Shown here piece by piece: positions 26,104 to 34,192 of a stretch of 64,000 nucleotides of DNA (the stretch's first letter is position 1; every line of letters begins with the position of its first letter). The stretch comes from Actinomycetota bacterium. GTDB lineage: Bacteria > Actinomycetota > Acidimicrobiia > Acidimicrobiales > JAJPHE01. The position numbers and the translations under genes were made by a program. The notes under the pieces were generated by a model. That model was not told the DNA's origin and did not search any database. It worked only from the letters and a program-made list of their open reading frames with translations. The stretch covers positions 1 through 64,000 of the forward strand of contig JAJPHE010000115.1 of assembly GCA_021325435.1 (NCBI GenBank). The letters run 5' to 3'.

Positions 26104-26117
26104 CGCACGATCGTGCG
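26104..26117. promoter_or_regulatory. 14-bp perfect palindrome before the peptide-transport operon
   Basis: CGCACGATCGTGCG reads the same on both strands. It lies 24 bp after the BldC-like stop and 66 bp before the binding-protein start. Either an operator or, less likely, a weak terminator. No second copy was noticed nearby. Confidence 0.4.
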
Positions 26118-26182
26118 GGCCAACCGACCCGCAGGAAACGACCCGGTCGGCGCCCCCGGCCGGCCCGGAAAGGGGAACGAAG

Positions 26183-27856
26183 GTGGCTGATCGGTACAAC
26201 CGGCGTGACTTCATGTCTCGGGGCGCCAAGTTCGCGGCCGGCGCCGCCATCCTCGGCTCGGGCGGCGGCCTCCTCGAGGCCTGCGGCAGCTCGTCGCCCA
26301 GCAAGGGCAGTACGGCGACGACGGCCGGCAGCCCCGGCGCCTCGAACCTCACCCCCAAGCGGGGTGGCTCGCTGACCATCGGAACTGAAGCCGAGGACAA
26401 CGGCTTCAACCCCGGCGTGGCCAGCTGGGACGTGTCGGGCCTCATGTACGGGACCACCTTCTTCGATCCCCTCGTGTACGTCGACAGCAACGGCAAATGG
26501 AAGCCGTTCCTCGCCCAATCGATCACACCCAATGCCGACTACACCCAGTGGACCATCAAGGTCCGGCCCAACGTCGTCTTCCATGACGGGACTCCGTGCG
26601 ACGCCAGCGCCATCGTAGGGAGCCTCAAGGCGGCCAAGGCCTCCGTTCAGCTGGGATTCTTCCTCCAGAACATGTCCAGCGTCGGCAACCCCGACTCTTC
26701 AACCGTCGTGATCACCTGCGGCGAGCCCTGGTACGCGTTCCCCTATTACCTGCAGAACGGCATCGGCTCCATCCTGGCCCCAGCCATGGTCGAGGCCAAG
26801 GACGGCGGCAACACCCACCCCATCGGCACGGGCCCCTTCACGTTCCATGACTGGGTGCCCAACGATCACGCCACCGGCACGCGCAACACCCGCTACTGGA
26901 TGTCGAACCTCCCCTACCTGGACCAGGTCACGTTCAAGCCGATTCCGGATCACCAGGCTCGAGAGAACGCCCTGCGGGCCGGCAACATCGACATCATGCA
27001 CACCGACGACACCCAGACGGCCGTCGACTTCATGCACAACTCGTCGTTCCAGTACATCAACGACGTCAACAACGCCGCCACCGAGCACGAGCAGGACATG
27101 GTCATGCTCAACTGCGCCAAGCCGCCCCTGGACGACGTCCGTCTTCGCCAGGCACTGGCCTATGCGATCGATCGCCAGCGAATCATCGACACCCTCTACA
27201 ACGGGATCAGCCCCAACTCGAACGGCCCCTTCTCGAAGGGCTCCCCGTACTACACGGACACCGGGTACCCCTCCTTCAACCTGACCAAGGCCAAGCAGCT
27301 CGTCCAGCAGGTAGCCAAGGACAAGGGCGGCCCCATCAGCTTCGAGCTGTCGATCATCAACGACGCCAAGGACCAGGCGGTGACCACCCTCGTGCAGAGC
27401 ATGTTCAAAGCCGCCGGGGTCAACACCACTCTCGTGGTCGTCGAGCAGAGCCAGTACATCGTCCAGGCCCTGTTCGGAAACTACGCAGCCCGTGGATGGC
27501 GGCAGTTCGCGGCCTCGGATCCGGACGAGAACTACGCCTACTGGAGCACCAAGACCCTCGCGCCCATCGGCGGGCTCTCCCTGAACATCGCCCGGAACAA
27601 CGATCCCCAGATCCAGGCCGACCTGGAGAAGGGGCGCACCAGCCTGGACACCGCCACCCGGACCGCCGCCTACCAGGACATCGCCAAGCGGTTCGGGCAG
27701 GACTGCCCGTTCCTGTGGATCAATCAGGCGTACTGGAGCGTTGTCGCCAAGCCGACGGTCATGAACTTCAACAAGGGCACTCTGCCTGACGGGTCACGCA
27801 CGCTGGGCATGACCGGAGGTTTCATCGACCCGCGCTTCATCTGGGTCAACGCTTAG
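26183..27856 (+). CDS. Peptide/oligopeptide ABC substrate-binding lipoprotein
   Basis: A 557-residue family-5 extracellular binding protein (DppA/OppA type). The N-terminus has a twin-arginine signal (NRRDFMSRGAKF, Arg7-Arg8) and lipobox LLEAC with Cys34, so it is probably exported folded by Tat and lipid-anchored. The mature part shows GTEAEDNGFNP, NVVFHDGTPCDASAI, GTGPFTFHDW and DDVRLRQALAYAIDRQRI, the hallmark stretches of this family. GTG 26183 follows AGGGGAACGAAG. It is first in the transporter operon. The bases look less GC-rich than the flanking glycan genes. Confidence 0.93.
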   Translation: MADRYNRRDFMSRGAKFAAGAAILGSGGGLLEACGSSSPSKGSTATTAGSPGASNLTPKRGGSLTIGTEAEDNGFNPGVASWDVSGLMYGTTFFDPLVYVDSNGKWKPFLAQSITPNADYTQWTIKVRPNVVFHDGTPCDASAIVGSLKAAKASVQLGFFLQNMSSVGNPDSSTVVITCGEPWYAFPYYLQNGIGSILAPAMVEAKDGGNTHPIGTGPFTFHDWVPNDHATGTRNTRYWMSNLPYLDQVTFKPIPDHQARENALRAGNIDIMHTDDTQTAVDFMHNSSFQYINDVNNAATEHEQDMVMLNCAKPPLDDVRLRQALAYAIDRQRIIDTLYNGISPNSNGPFSKGSPYYTDTGYPSFNLTKAKQLVQQVAKDKGGPISFELSIINDAKDQAVTTLVQSMFKAAGVNTTLVVVEQSQYIVQALFGNYAARGWRQFAASDPDENYAYWSTKTLAPIGGLSLNIARNNDPQIQADLEKGRTSLDTATRTAAYQDIAKRFGQDCPFLWINQAYWSVVAKPTVMNFNKGTLPDGSRTLGMTGGFIDPRFIWVNA

Positions 27857-27868
27857 GCGGGGGTGGCG

Positions 27869-28825
27869 ATGGCGCGACTCGCAGGACGGAAGTTCCTACT
27901 CCTCATCCCCGTCCTGCTGATCGTCAGCATCGCCACCTTCCTCCTGCTGAACCTGCTGCCCGGCGATCCGGCCATCAACATCCTCGGTCTCGGCGCCACC
28001 CCGGCCGCCGTCCACCAGCTCAGGCAACAGCTGCATCTGGACGACCCCATCTATCTCCGCTACACCCACTGGCTGTGGCAGACCCTCCACGGCCAGTTGG
28101 GCGAGTCCTACCTGAACAAGGAACCGGTCTCCACCGCGGTCCGCCAGCACTTCCCCGTGACCCTGGAGCTCATGGTCATCTCCCAGGTGATCGCCATCAT
28201 CGTCTCGGTGCCGCTGGGGATCTGGTCGGCGTACCGGCCGAACAGCTGGGCGGACCGGGCCGCCACTGGCTTCTCCTTCGCCATGCTGGCGGCACCGCCG
28301 TACATGCTCGGCGTGCTGATGGTCTTCGTCTTCGCCGTGCATTGGCACGTGTTCCCGGCGACGGGGTACGTCGGGTTGACGCAGAATCCATTCGAGAACA
28401 TCCGCGACCTCTTCCTGCCGTCGTTGACCTTGGCCCTGGGCTCCCTCGCCGTTTACGTGCGCTTGCTCCGAGCCGAGATGATCGCCACTCTGCAGGAGGA
28501 CTACATCACCATGGCTCGGGCCAAGGGCATGCCGACGGGCTTTATCCTGCTACGCCATGCGCTTCGACCTTCGACGTTCTCACTCGTAACCGTCGCCGGC
28601 CTCAACGTGGGCACGTTGATCGGGGGCGCCTTCATCATCGAGTACATCTTCGCCATCCCTGGTATCGGTTTATTGACCGTCAACTCGATTTACTCGCGGG
28701 ACTACCTCGTCGTACAGGCCTGCGTTCTCATCGTGGCCGTTGGGTTCGTACTCGTGAACTTCTTTATGGACCTGATGTACCCACTGCTCGATCCGAGGAC
28801 GAGACATGCACGATCCAGCGCCTGA
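27869..28825 (+). CDS. dppB: Peptide ABC transporter permease DppB-type
   Basis: About 318 residues with six membrane helices. The first is preceded by ARLAGRKFLLLIPVLLIVSIATFLLL and LLPGDPA, typical of DppB/OppB. The EAA loop that docks the ATPases is DYITMARAKGMPTGFILLRHALRP, and FIIEYIFAIPGIGLL follows. ATG 27869 is preferred; GTG 27863 is also in frame. It contains TTA at 28670, one of only two TTA codons I noticed in the window. The 3' part is visibly richer in A and T than the neighbours. The end overlaps dppC by 20 bp. Confidence 0.94.
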   Translation: MARLAGRKFLLLIPVLLIVSIATFLLLNLLPGDPAINILGLGATPAAVHQLRQQLHLDDPIYLRYTHWLWQTLHGQLGESYLNKEPVSTAVRQHFPVTLELMVISQVIAIIVSVPLGIWSAYRPNSWADRAATGFSFAMLAAPPYMLGVLMVFVFAVHWHVFPATGYVGLTQNPFENIRDLFLPSLTLALGSLAVYVRLLRAEMIATLQEDYITMARAKGMPTGFILLRHALRPSTFSLVTVAGLNVGTLIGGAFIIEYIFAIPGIGLLTVNSIYSRDYLVVQACVLIVAVGFVLVNFFMDLMYPLLDPRTRHARSSA

Positions 28826-29780
28826 ACGCCCGGCGGGCATCGCCGGGCCGAGTGACGCGCTGGCCCCCTCGGCCACGATGGTCGGCGGCGGTTCGCCCAG
28901 CGTCGAGCTCGAACCCGAGCTGCTGGGGTCGGAGCTGGCGCCCGACGCCGAGTTCGAGACTGCCCGGCGCGGTCTCGGTTTCGGCTTCTGGCTGTCGGTG
29001 GGGTGGCTGACGGTAATCGTCCTGCTGGCCGTCCTGGCCGACATCCTGCCCCTCGAAGACCCGAATGCGACCTTTGTCGGAGCTCCGGGACTCGGGCCCG
29101 GTCTCCACCACCTCCTCGGCACCGACGAGCTCGGCCGCGACCTGCTGTCGCGGGTCATCTTCGGATCGCGGGTGTCCCTGATCGTGGGCTTTACGTCGAT
29201 CGCCGTCGGGATGCTCATCGGGGGCAGCATCGGGCTGGCCGCCGGCTACTTCCGGGGCAAGATCGACGCCATCGTCACCGGGCTGGCCAACATTCTCCTC
29301 GCCTTTCCGGCCCTCGTTCTCGCCCTGGCCATCGTGACGTTCATGGGCCCGAGCCTGTTCCACGTGACCCTGGCCATCAGCATCCTCGCCATCGGCCCTC
29401 TCACCCTGCTGGTGAGGGGGAGCACGATCGTGTTCTCCCAGCGCGAGTTCGTGGTCGCCGCCCGGCTCCTCGGCGCCAAGAGCTGGCGGGTCGTCTACCG
29501 CGAGATCCTCGCCAACGTTCTCCCGGGGGCCATGTCCCTCGGTCTGATCGCCGTGGCCGTGGCGATCGTCGCCGAAGGAGCCCTCTCCTTCCTGGGCGTG
29601 TCGGTGCGGACCCCGACTGCCTCGTGGGGCAACATGATCGCCGAGGGACGCATCGTGATGGTCCAGCACCCGCTGATCACCCTCTGGCCCGCCGCCCTGA
29701 TGTTTCTCACGGTCCTCGCCCTGAACTTCGCCGGGGACCGGCTGCGGGCCTACTTCGACGTCCGGGAGGGGGCGCTGTGA
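28806..29780 (+). CDS. dppC: Peptide ABC transporter permease DppC-type
   Basis: A 324-residue second permease. A longer than usual N-terminal extension (about 55 residues, Pro/Ala/Glu-rich) precedes the first helix. Then come HHLLGTDELGRDLLSRVIFGSRVSL, the DppC/OppC signature, and the EAA loop EFVVAARLLGAKSWRVVYREILANVLP. The last part, SFLGVSVRTPTASWGNMIAEGR, is also characteristic. It starts inside dppB, 20 bp before its stop, and its own stop overlaps the dppD GTG as GTGA, so the permeases and ATPases are translationally coupled. Confidence 0.94.
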   Translation: MHDPAPERPAGIAGPSDALAPSATMVGGGSPSVELEPELLGSELAPDAEFETARRGLGFGFWLSVGWLTVIVLLAVLADILPLEDPNATFVGAPGLGPGLHHLLGTDELGRDLLSRVIFGSRVSLIVGFTSIAVGMLIGGSIGLAAGYFRGKIDAIVTGLANILLAFPALVLALAIVTFMGPSLFHVTLAISILAIGPLTLLVRGSTIVFSQREFVVAARLLGAKSWRVVYREILANVLPGAMSLGLIAVAVAIVAEGALSFLGVSVRTPTASWGNMIAEGRIVMVQHPLITLWPAALMFLTVLALNFAGDRLRAYFDVREGAL

Positions 29781-30898
29781 GCTACCGGTCGGCCCGGCGC
29801 CGGGCGTCGGCTCACCAGTATCCCGTCTACCGCGAGCCGACCGGCCCGCTTCTCGAGGTCATCGACCTCGAGACGCACTTCCGCACCGAGCGTGGGATCG
29901 TCCGAGCCGTCGACGGGGTGTCCTTCTCGCTCGACCGGGGCCGGACGCTGGGGATCGTCGGGGAGTCCGGTTCGGGCAAGACGATCCTCTCGCGCTCCAT
30001 CATGGGCCTCCTCCCCCGCAGGAACGTCACCCGCCACGGTCAGGTGATCTTCCAGGACCGCGACCTGACCGCCCTCAGCGAGGCCGAGCTGAGAGAGGTC
30101 CGGGGGGCGGAGATCAGCATGATCTTCCAGGACCCCATGACATCCCTCAATCCCGTGGTACGCATCGGCCGCCAGATCACCGAAAGCCTCCGCCACCACC
30201 TCGGTGTCGACAAGGAGGAGGCCAAGGACACTGCGGTCGGGCTCCTCCGGTCTGTCGGCATCCCCAAGCCGGAGCGGCGCTTCGACGAGTACCCGCACCA
30301 GCTGTCGGGCGGCATGCGTCAGCGGGTCATCATCGCCATCGCCCTGGCCTGTGGTCCCAAGCTCCTGTTGGCCGACGAGCCCACCACCGCCCTCGACGTG
30401 ACGGTTCAGGCCCAGATCCTCGATCTACTCGCCACCCAGCAGCGCGACCGCTACATGGCGATGATCCTCGTGACCCACGATCTGGGGGTCGTTGCCGGGC
30501 GCACGGACGAGATCGCCGTCATGTACGCGGGAAAGATCGTGGAGAAGGCACCCACCACCGTCCTGTTCAAGGACATGAAGATGCCTTACACCGAGGCCCT
30601 GGTTCAGTCGATCCCTCGGGTGACGAACTCGAGTCACACCCGGCTCCGGGCCATCCCGGGGCGGCCGCCCGACCTGGTGAACCCCATCCCCGGCTGCCGG
30701 TTCGCTCCCCGCTGCCCGTATGCCCAGGAGCGCTGCTGGGTGGACGAGCCGCCTCTCATGGAGGGGGTGAACCCCGGTCACACCTACGCGTGCTGGTTCC
30801 CGGTGGGCACCACCGAGGGCAGAGCGGCCCTCGAGCGCAACCAGCAGCAGGGCAAGCCTGCTCCTCCGGCTGCCGCTCTCGAGCGAAAGGGCGCCTAG
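29777..30898 (+). CDS. dppD: Peptide ABC transporter ATPase DppD-type
   Basis: A 373-residue ATPase with Walker A GESGSGKT, Q-loop FQDPMTSLNPV, signature LSGGMRQR and Walker B LLLADEPTTALDV, ending with the oligopeptide/dipeptide C-terminal extension (GCRFAPRCPYAQERC), whose cysteines in some relatives hold an iron-sulfur cluster. It powers uptake together with DppF. GTG 29777 overlaps the dppC stop, and its TAG stop overlaps the dppF GTG by one base. Confidence 0.95.
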   Translation: MSYRSARRRASAHQYPVYREPTGPLLEVIDLETHFRTERGIVRAVDGVSFSLDRGRTLGIVGESGSGKTILSRSIMGLLPRRNVTRHGQVIFQDRDLTALSEAELREVRGAEISMIFQDPMTSLNPVVRIGRQITESLRHHLGVDKEEAKDTAVGLLRSVGIPKPERRFDEYPHQLSGGMRQRVIIAIALACGPKLLLADEPTTALDVTVQAQILDLLATQQRDRYMAMILVTHDLGVVAGRTDEIAVMYAGKIVEKAPTTVLFKDMKMPYTEALVQSIPRVTNSSHTRLRAIPGRPPDLVNPIPGCRFAPRCPYAQERCWVDEPPLMEGVNPGHTYACWFPVGTTEGRAALERNQQQGKPAPPAAALERKGA

Positions 30899-32094
30899 TG
30901 GCCGGGAGCGGCACCGCCCATCTCCGCGATGGCGCCGATCCACTGTTGCGGGTCGAGCACCTGGTCGTCGAGTTCCCCGCCGGGGTCGGCCGCAAGGTTC
31001 ACGCGGTATCCGACGTCAGCTTCGATGTGGTCGAGGGTGAGACGCTCGGCCTGGTCGGAGAGTCCGGGTGCGGCAAGTCGACGACCGGTCGCGCCGTGGT
31101 CCAGATACCCCGGCCCACTTCCGGCTCGGTCGTCTTCGACGGACGCGACCTGACGAAGCTCCATCACGAGGAGCTGAGGCGGATCCGCCCCCAGATACAG
31201 ATGATCTTCCAGGATCCCATCTCCTCGCTCAATCCCCGGCGGCGGGTCACCGACATCGTCGCCGAGCCTCTGGTGGTGTGGGGCCGCGGCAAGTCGGCCG
31301 AACGGGAGGTGAAGGTCCGCGAAGCATTCGAGGCGGTCGGGCTGGACTACGACTCCGCCTCGGGGAGAAGGCCCCACCAGTTCTCCGGGGGCCAATGCCA
31401 ACGAATCAGCATCGCCCGGGCCCTCATGCTCGATCCCAAGCTGCTCATCTGCGACGAGCCGGTGTCGGCCCTGGACGTCTCGGTCCAGGCTCAGATCCTG
31501 AACCTGCTCGAGGACATGAAGGAGCGGTACGGACTGACCATGGTCTTCATCGCCCACGACCTGGCCGTGGTGAAGAACGTCAGCGACAGGATCGCCGTCA
31601 TGTACCTGGGGAAGATCTGTGAGGTCGCCTCGGCCGACGACCTCTACCGCTCCCCGCGGCACCCGTACACCAACGCCCTGCTCCAGTCGATCCCCGTACC
31701 CGACCCTGAGGTGCCGCCGGCCGGGGAGAACCTCGCCCTGTCAGGCGAGCTTCCGTCGCCGATCGACCCTCCCAGCGGCTGCCGTTTCCGCACCCGTTGC
31801 CCGCGCGCTCAGGCTCGGTGCGCCGAGGAGGAGCCGATCATCCGCGAGATAGACCCGACCCACTTCGTGGCCTGCCACTTCCCCGTCATGGAAGAGGCGG
31901 GCGAGGGGGCGGGCTCTGCCGGCGGGCGCCTGTTCGGCGCTCAGGCGGGCTCGTCGGCGGCCGACGAAGGCTCCGCCGGGGCCGCCTCGGACGGCCCCGC
32001 CTCGGAGGGCGCCGCCTCAGCGGAGGCCGCCTCGGCGGAGGGCGACTCGGGCGTCGCAGTCGATCCCGCGGCGCCGCCGTATTCGGCGGCATAG
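30898..32094 (+). CDS. dppF: Peptide ABC transporter ATPase DppF-type, long tail
   Basis: A 398-residue second ATPase: GESGCGKSTTGRA, FQDPISSLNPR, FSGGQCQRISIARAL, LLICDEPVSALDVSVQAQ, and the C-terminal GCRFRTRCPRAQARC cysteine segment. Family members normally end shortly after FVACHFPV. Here about 65 extra low-complexity residues (Ala/Gly/Ser/Glu-rich) follow, and they are encoded by the antisense of the rpsA 3' end: the last 154 bp (31941-32094) overlap rpsA. The extension is probably a by-product of losing the ancestral stop codon rather than a functional domain (inference). GTG 30898 overlaps the dppD stop. Confidence 0.93.
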   Translation: MAGSGTAHLRDGADPLLRVEHLVVEFPAGVGRKVHAVSDVSFDVVEGETLGLVGESGCGKSTTGRAVVQIPRPTSGSVVFDGRDLTKLHHEELRRIRPQIQMIFQDPISSLNPRRRVTDIVAEPLVVWGRGKSAEREVKVREAFEAVGLDYDSASGRRPHQFSGGQCQRISIARALMLDPKLLICDEPVSALDVSVQAQILNLLEDMKERYGLTMVFIAHDLAVVKNVSDRIAVMYLGKICEVASADDLYRSPRHPYTNALLQSIPVPDPEVPPAGENLALSGELPSPIDPPSGCRFRTRCPRAQARCAEEEPIIREIDPTHFVACHFPVMEEAGEGAGSAGGRLFGAQAGSSAADEGSAGAASDGPASEGAASAEAASAEGDSGVAVDPAAPPYSAA

Positions 32095-33377
32095 TCGGCC
32101 CAGGCCGCCTGGGCCTCGGTCTCCGGGGTGAACTCGGAGTGGCTGTACTCGCCAGTGCCGATGTAGTTGCCCGCCTCGTCGTAGGCGTGCTCGCCGAAGT
32201 GCTCGCGGTACTCGGCCGCCACCTCGCCACCCTCGGCCGCTTGCTTGATCGACAGGCTGATGCGCCGGCGCTGCAGGTCGATGTCGATGATCTTCACCCA
32301 CAGCTCCTCGCCCGGCGTCACCACCTGCTCGGGGAGGTCGACGTGGTGCACGGCCATCTCGGAGATGTGGACGAGCCCCTCGATCCCTTCGCCGACCTGG
32401 ATGAAGGCGCCGAACGGGACGAGCTTGGTCACCCGGCCGTACACGAGCTCGCCCACTCGGTGGGCGCTGGCGAACTCCTGCCACGGGTCCTGCTGGGTGG
32501 CCTTGAGCGACAGGCTGATCCGCTCCTTGTCGAGGTCGACGTCGAGGACCTGCACCTCGACCTCGTCGCCCACCTGCACCACGGAGGAGGGATGGTCGAC
32601 GTGCTTCCACGACAGCTCGGACACGTGGACCAGGCCGTCCATGCCGCCCAGGTCGACGAAGGCGCCGAAGTTGACGACGGACGACACGGTGCCCCGGCGG
32701 ACCTCACCCGGCTTCAGGTTGACGAGGAACTCCTCGCGCTGCTCGCGCTGGGTCTCCTCCAGCCACGCCCGCCGCGACAGCACGACGTTGTTGCGGTTCT
32801 TGTCGAGCTCGATGATCTTCGCCTCGAGGCTGCGGCCGACGTAGGGCTGCAGGTCGCGCACCCGGCGCAGCTCCACCAGCGACGCCGGCAGGAAGCCCCG
32901 CAGGCCGATGTCGAGGATGAGGCCGCCCTTGACCACCTCGATGACCGGGCCGGAGACAACGCCGTCGGCCTCCTTGATCTTCTCGATGGTTCCCCACGCC
33001 CGCTCGTACTGGGCCCGCTTCTTGGACAGGACCAGCCGGCCTTCCTTGTCCTCCTTCTGCAGGACGAGCGCCTCGATGTCGTCGCCGACCGACACCACCT
33101 CGGACGGGTCCACGTCGTGGCGGATCGAGAGCTCGCGGGCCGGGATCACACCTTCGGACTTGAAGCCGATGTCGAGCAGGACCTCGTCCTTGTCGACCTT
33201 CACGACCGTGCCCTTGACGATGTCGCCGTCGTCGAACTCGACGATCGTCGCCGCGATGGCATCCTCGAGGCTCATCGAGCCGAGGTCATCGGCCACCACC
33301 TCCCTCGGAACGTAGGCATCCTCGGGCGCTGAAGCAGGAGCTTCGGCCGGGGCTTCGGGAGCGGTGGGGTCGGACAT
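31941..33377 (-). CDS. rpsA: 30S ribosomal protein S1
   Basis: A 478-residue S1 protein with four S1 RNA-binding repeats, as in actinobacteria: DGDIVKGTVVKVDKDEVLLDIG (first 20 quoted region near residue 50), GPVIEVVKGGLILDIGLRG, VSSVVNFGAFVDLGGMDGLV and TKLVPFGAFIQVGEGIEGLV. The N-terminus is acidic/Ala-Pro-rich and the C-terminal tail is an Ala/Ser/Glu/Pro-rich low-complexity stretch that is antisense to the end of dppF. Binds mRNA at the ribosome. ATG 33377 has GGAAAGAAGG about 10 nt upstream. The 5' leader (33378-33466) shows no recognised riboregulator. Confidence 0.97.
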   Translation of the reverse strand: MSDPTAPEAPAEAPASAPEDAYVPREVVADDLGSMSLEDAIAATIVEFDDGDIVKGTVVKVDKDEVLLDIGFKSEGVIPARELSIRHDVDPSEVVSVGDDIEALVLQKEDKEGRLVLSKKRAQYERAWGTIEKIKEADGVVSGPVIEVVKGGLILDIGLRGFLPASLVELRRVRDLQPYVGRSLEAKIIELDKNRNNVVLSRRAWLEETQREQREEFLVNLKPGEVRRGTVSSVVNFGAFVDLGGMDGLVHVSELSWKHVDHPSSVVQVGDEVEVQVLDVDLDKERISLSLKATQQDPWQEFASAHRVGELVYGRVTKLVPFGAFIQVGEGIEGLVHISEMAVHHVDLPEQVVTPGEELWVKIIDIDLQRRRISLSIKQAAEGGEVAAEYREHFGEHAYDEAGNYIGTGEYSHSEFTPETEAQAAWADYAAEYGGAAGSTATPESPSAEAASAEAAPSEAGPSEAAPAEPSSAADEPA

Positions 33378-33466
33378 CGATCGGTTGCCTTCTTTCCGGG
33401 ACTCAACTCCCCCCGGCGCGACCGGCGGTCAGAAATCGCCAGGGGATCGAAGCGAGCAGACGACGC

Positions 33467-34192
33467 TCACCTGCGCTTCAGCGTAGCACCGGGCCTGTGC
33501 GCGACCATCAGCCACTCGGGCAGCTCGTAGGTCGGCGCCCGTCGCTGGTAGCGACCCGGGCCCACCGACCACACCGCGTCAACCTCCAGCCCGGCGGCCG
33601 ACGCCATCAGCCGCAGCTCGCGGGGCGTGAAGCAGGTGCTGTCGAGACGGAAGGGGCGCTCCTCGCCGGTGGGCCCCCGCACGGTCGTGTGCTCGGTGAG
33701 CACCCCACTGGCGGGGTCGAGGCTCTCGCCTTCCTCCATGTTCATGGCGGCGAAGTAGGCCGAGAAGGCACTGAGGGCCAGCCGGCCGCCCGGACGCAGA
33801 GCGTCGGCCATCTGGGCCAGGGCCGCTGACTCGTCGGCGCCTCCGCCAAGCAGACCGAATCCTCCCTGGCACAGACAGACCACGGCGTCGAACGCGCCGG
33901 CCCGGACGGGGAGGCGGCGGGCGTCCCCCCGCACGAAGACCGGCCCGGCCCCGCCGGCGCGCGCCTCGCGCACGAACGCCTCGGCCAGATCGACGCCGAC
34001 CACCCGGGCGCCCGCCGCAGTCAGCCCGTGGGCGTGGCGACCGGGGCCGCAGCCCACGTCGAGAACCCGGTGGCCCGGTGAGATCTCCAGCGCCTCGACC
34101 AGGAAGCCCACCTCCTGGGCGGTCCCCTTGGTGAACGAGTAACGCAGATAGGCCGAACCGGCGTGGGCGGCCAGTTCCTCCCAGGTGGTCAC
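33467..34192 (-). CDS. SAM-dependent methyltransferase
   Basis: A 241-residue class I methyltransferase. Motif I is VLDVGCGPGRHAHGL, followed by VVGVDLAEAFV, GDARRLPV, FDAVVCLCQGGFGLL and LRPGGRLALSAFSAYFA. The C-terminal half contains FTPRELRLMASAAGL, common in small-molecule methyltransferases. Substrate unknown. It starts at GTG 34192, overlapping the polA stop (GTGA), so it is co-translated with polA and lies upstream of rpsA. A similar coupling of polA with a small gene before rpsA is an odd arrangement; function in replication is not implied. Confidence 0.88.
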   Translation of the reverse strand: MTTWEELAAHAGSAYLRYSFTKGTAQEVGFLVEALEISPGHRVLDVGCGPGRHAHGLTAAGARVVGVDLAEAFVREARAGGAGPVFVRGDARRLPVRAGAFDAVVCLCQGGFGLLGGGADESAALAQMADALRPGGRLALSAFSAYFAAMNMEEGESLDPASGVLTEHTTVRGPTGEERPFRLDSTCFTPRELRLMASAAGLEVDAVWSVGPGRYQRRAPTYELPEWLMVAHRPGATLKRR

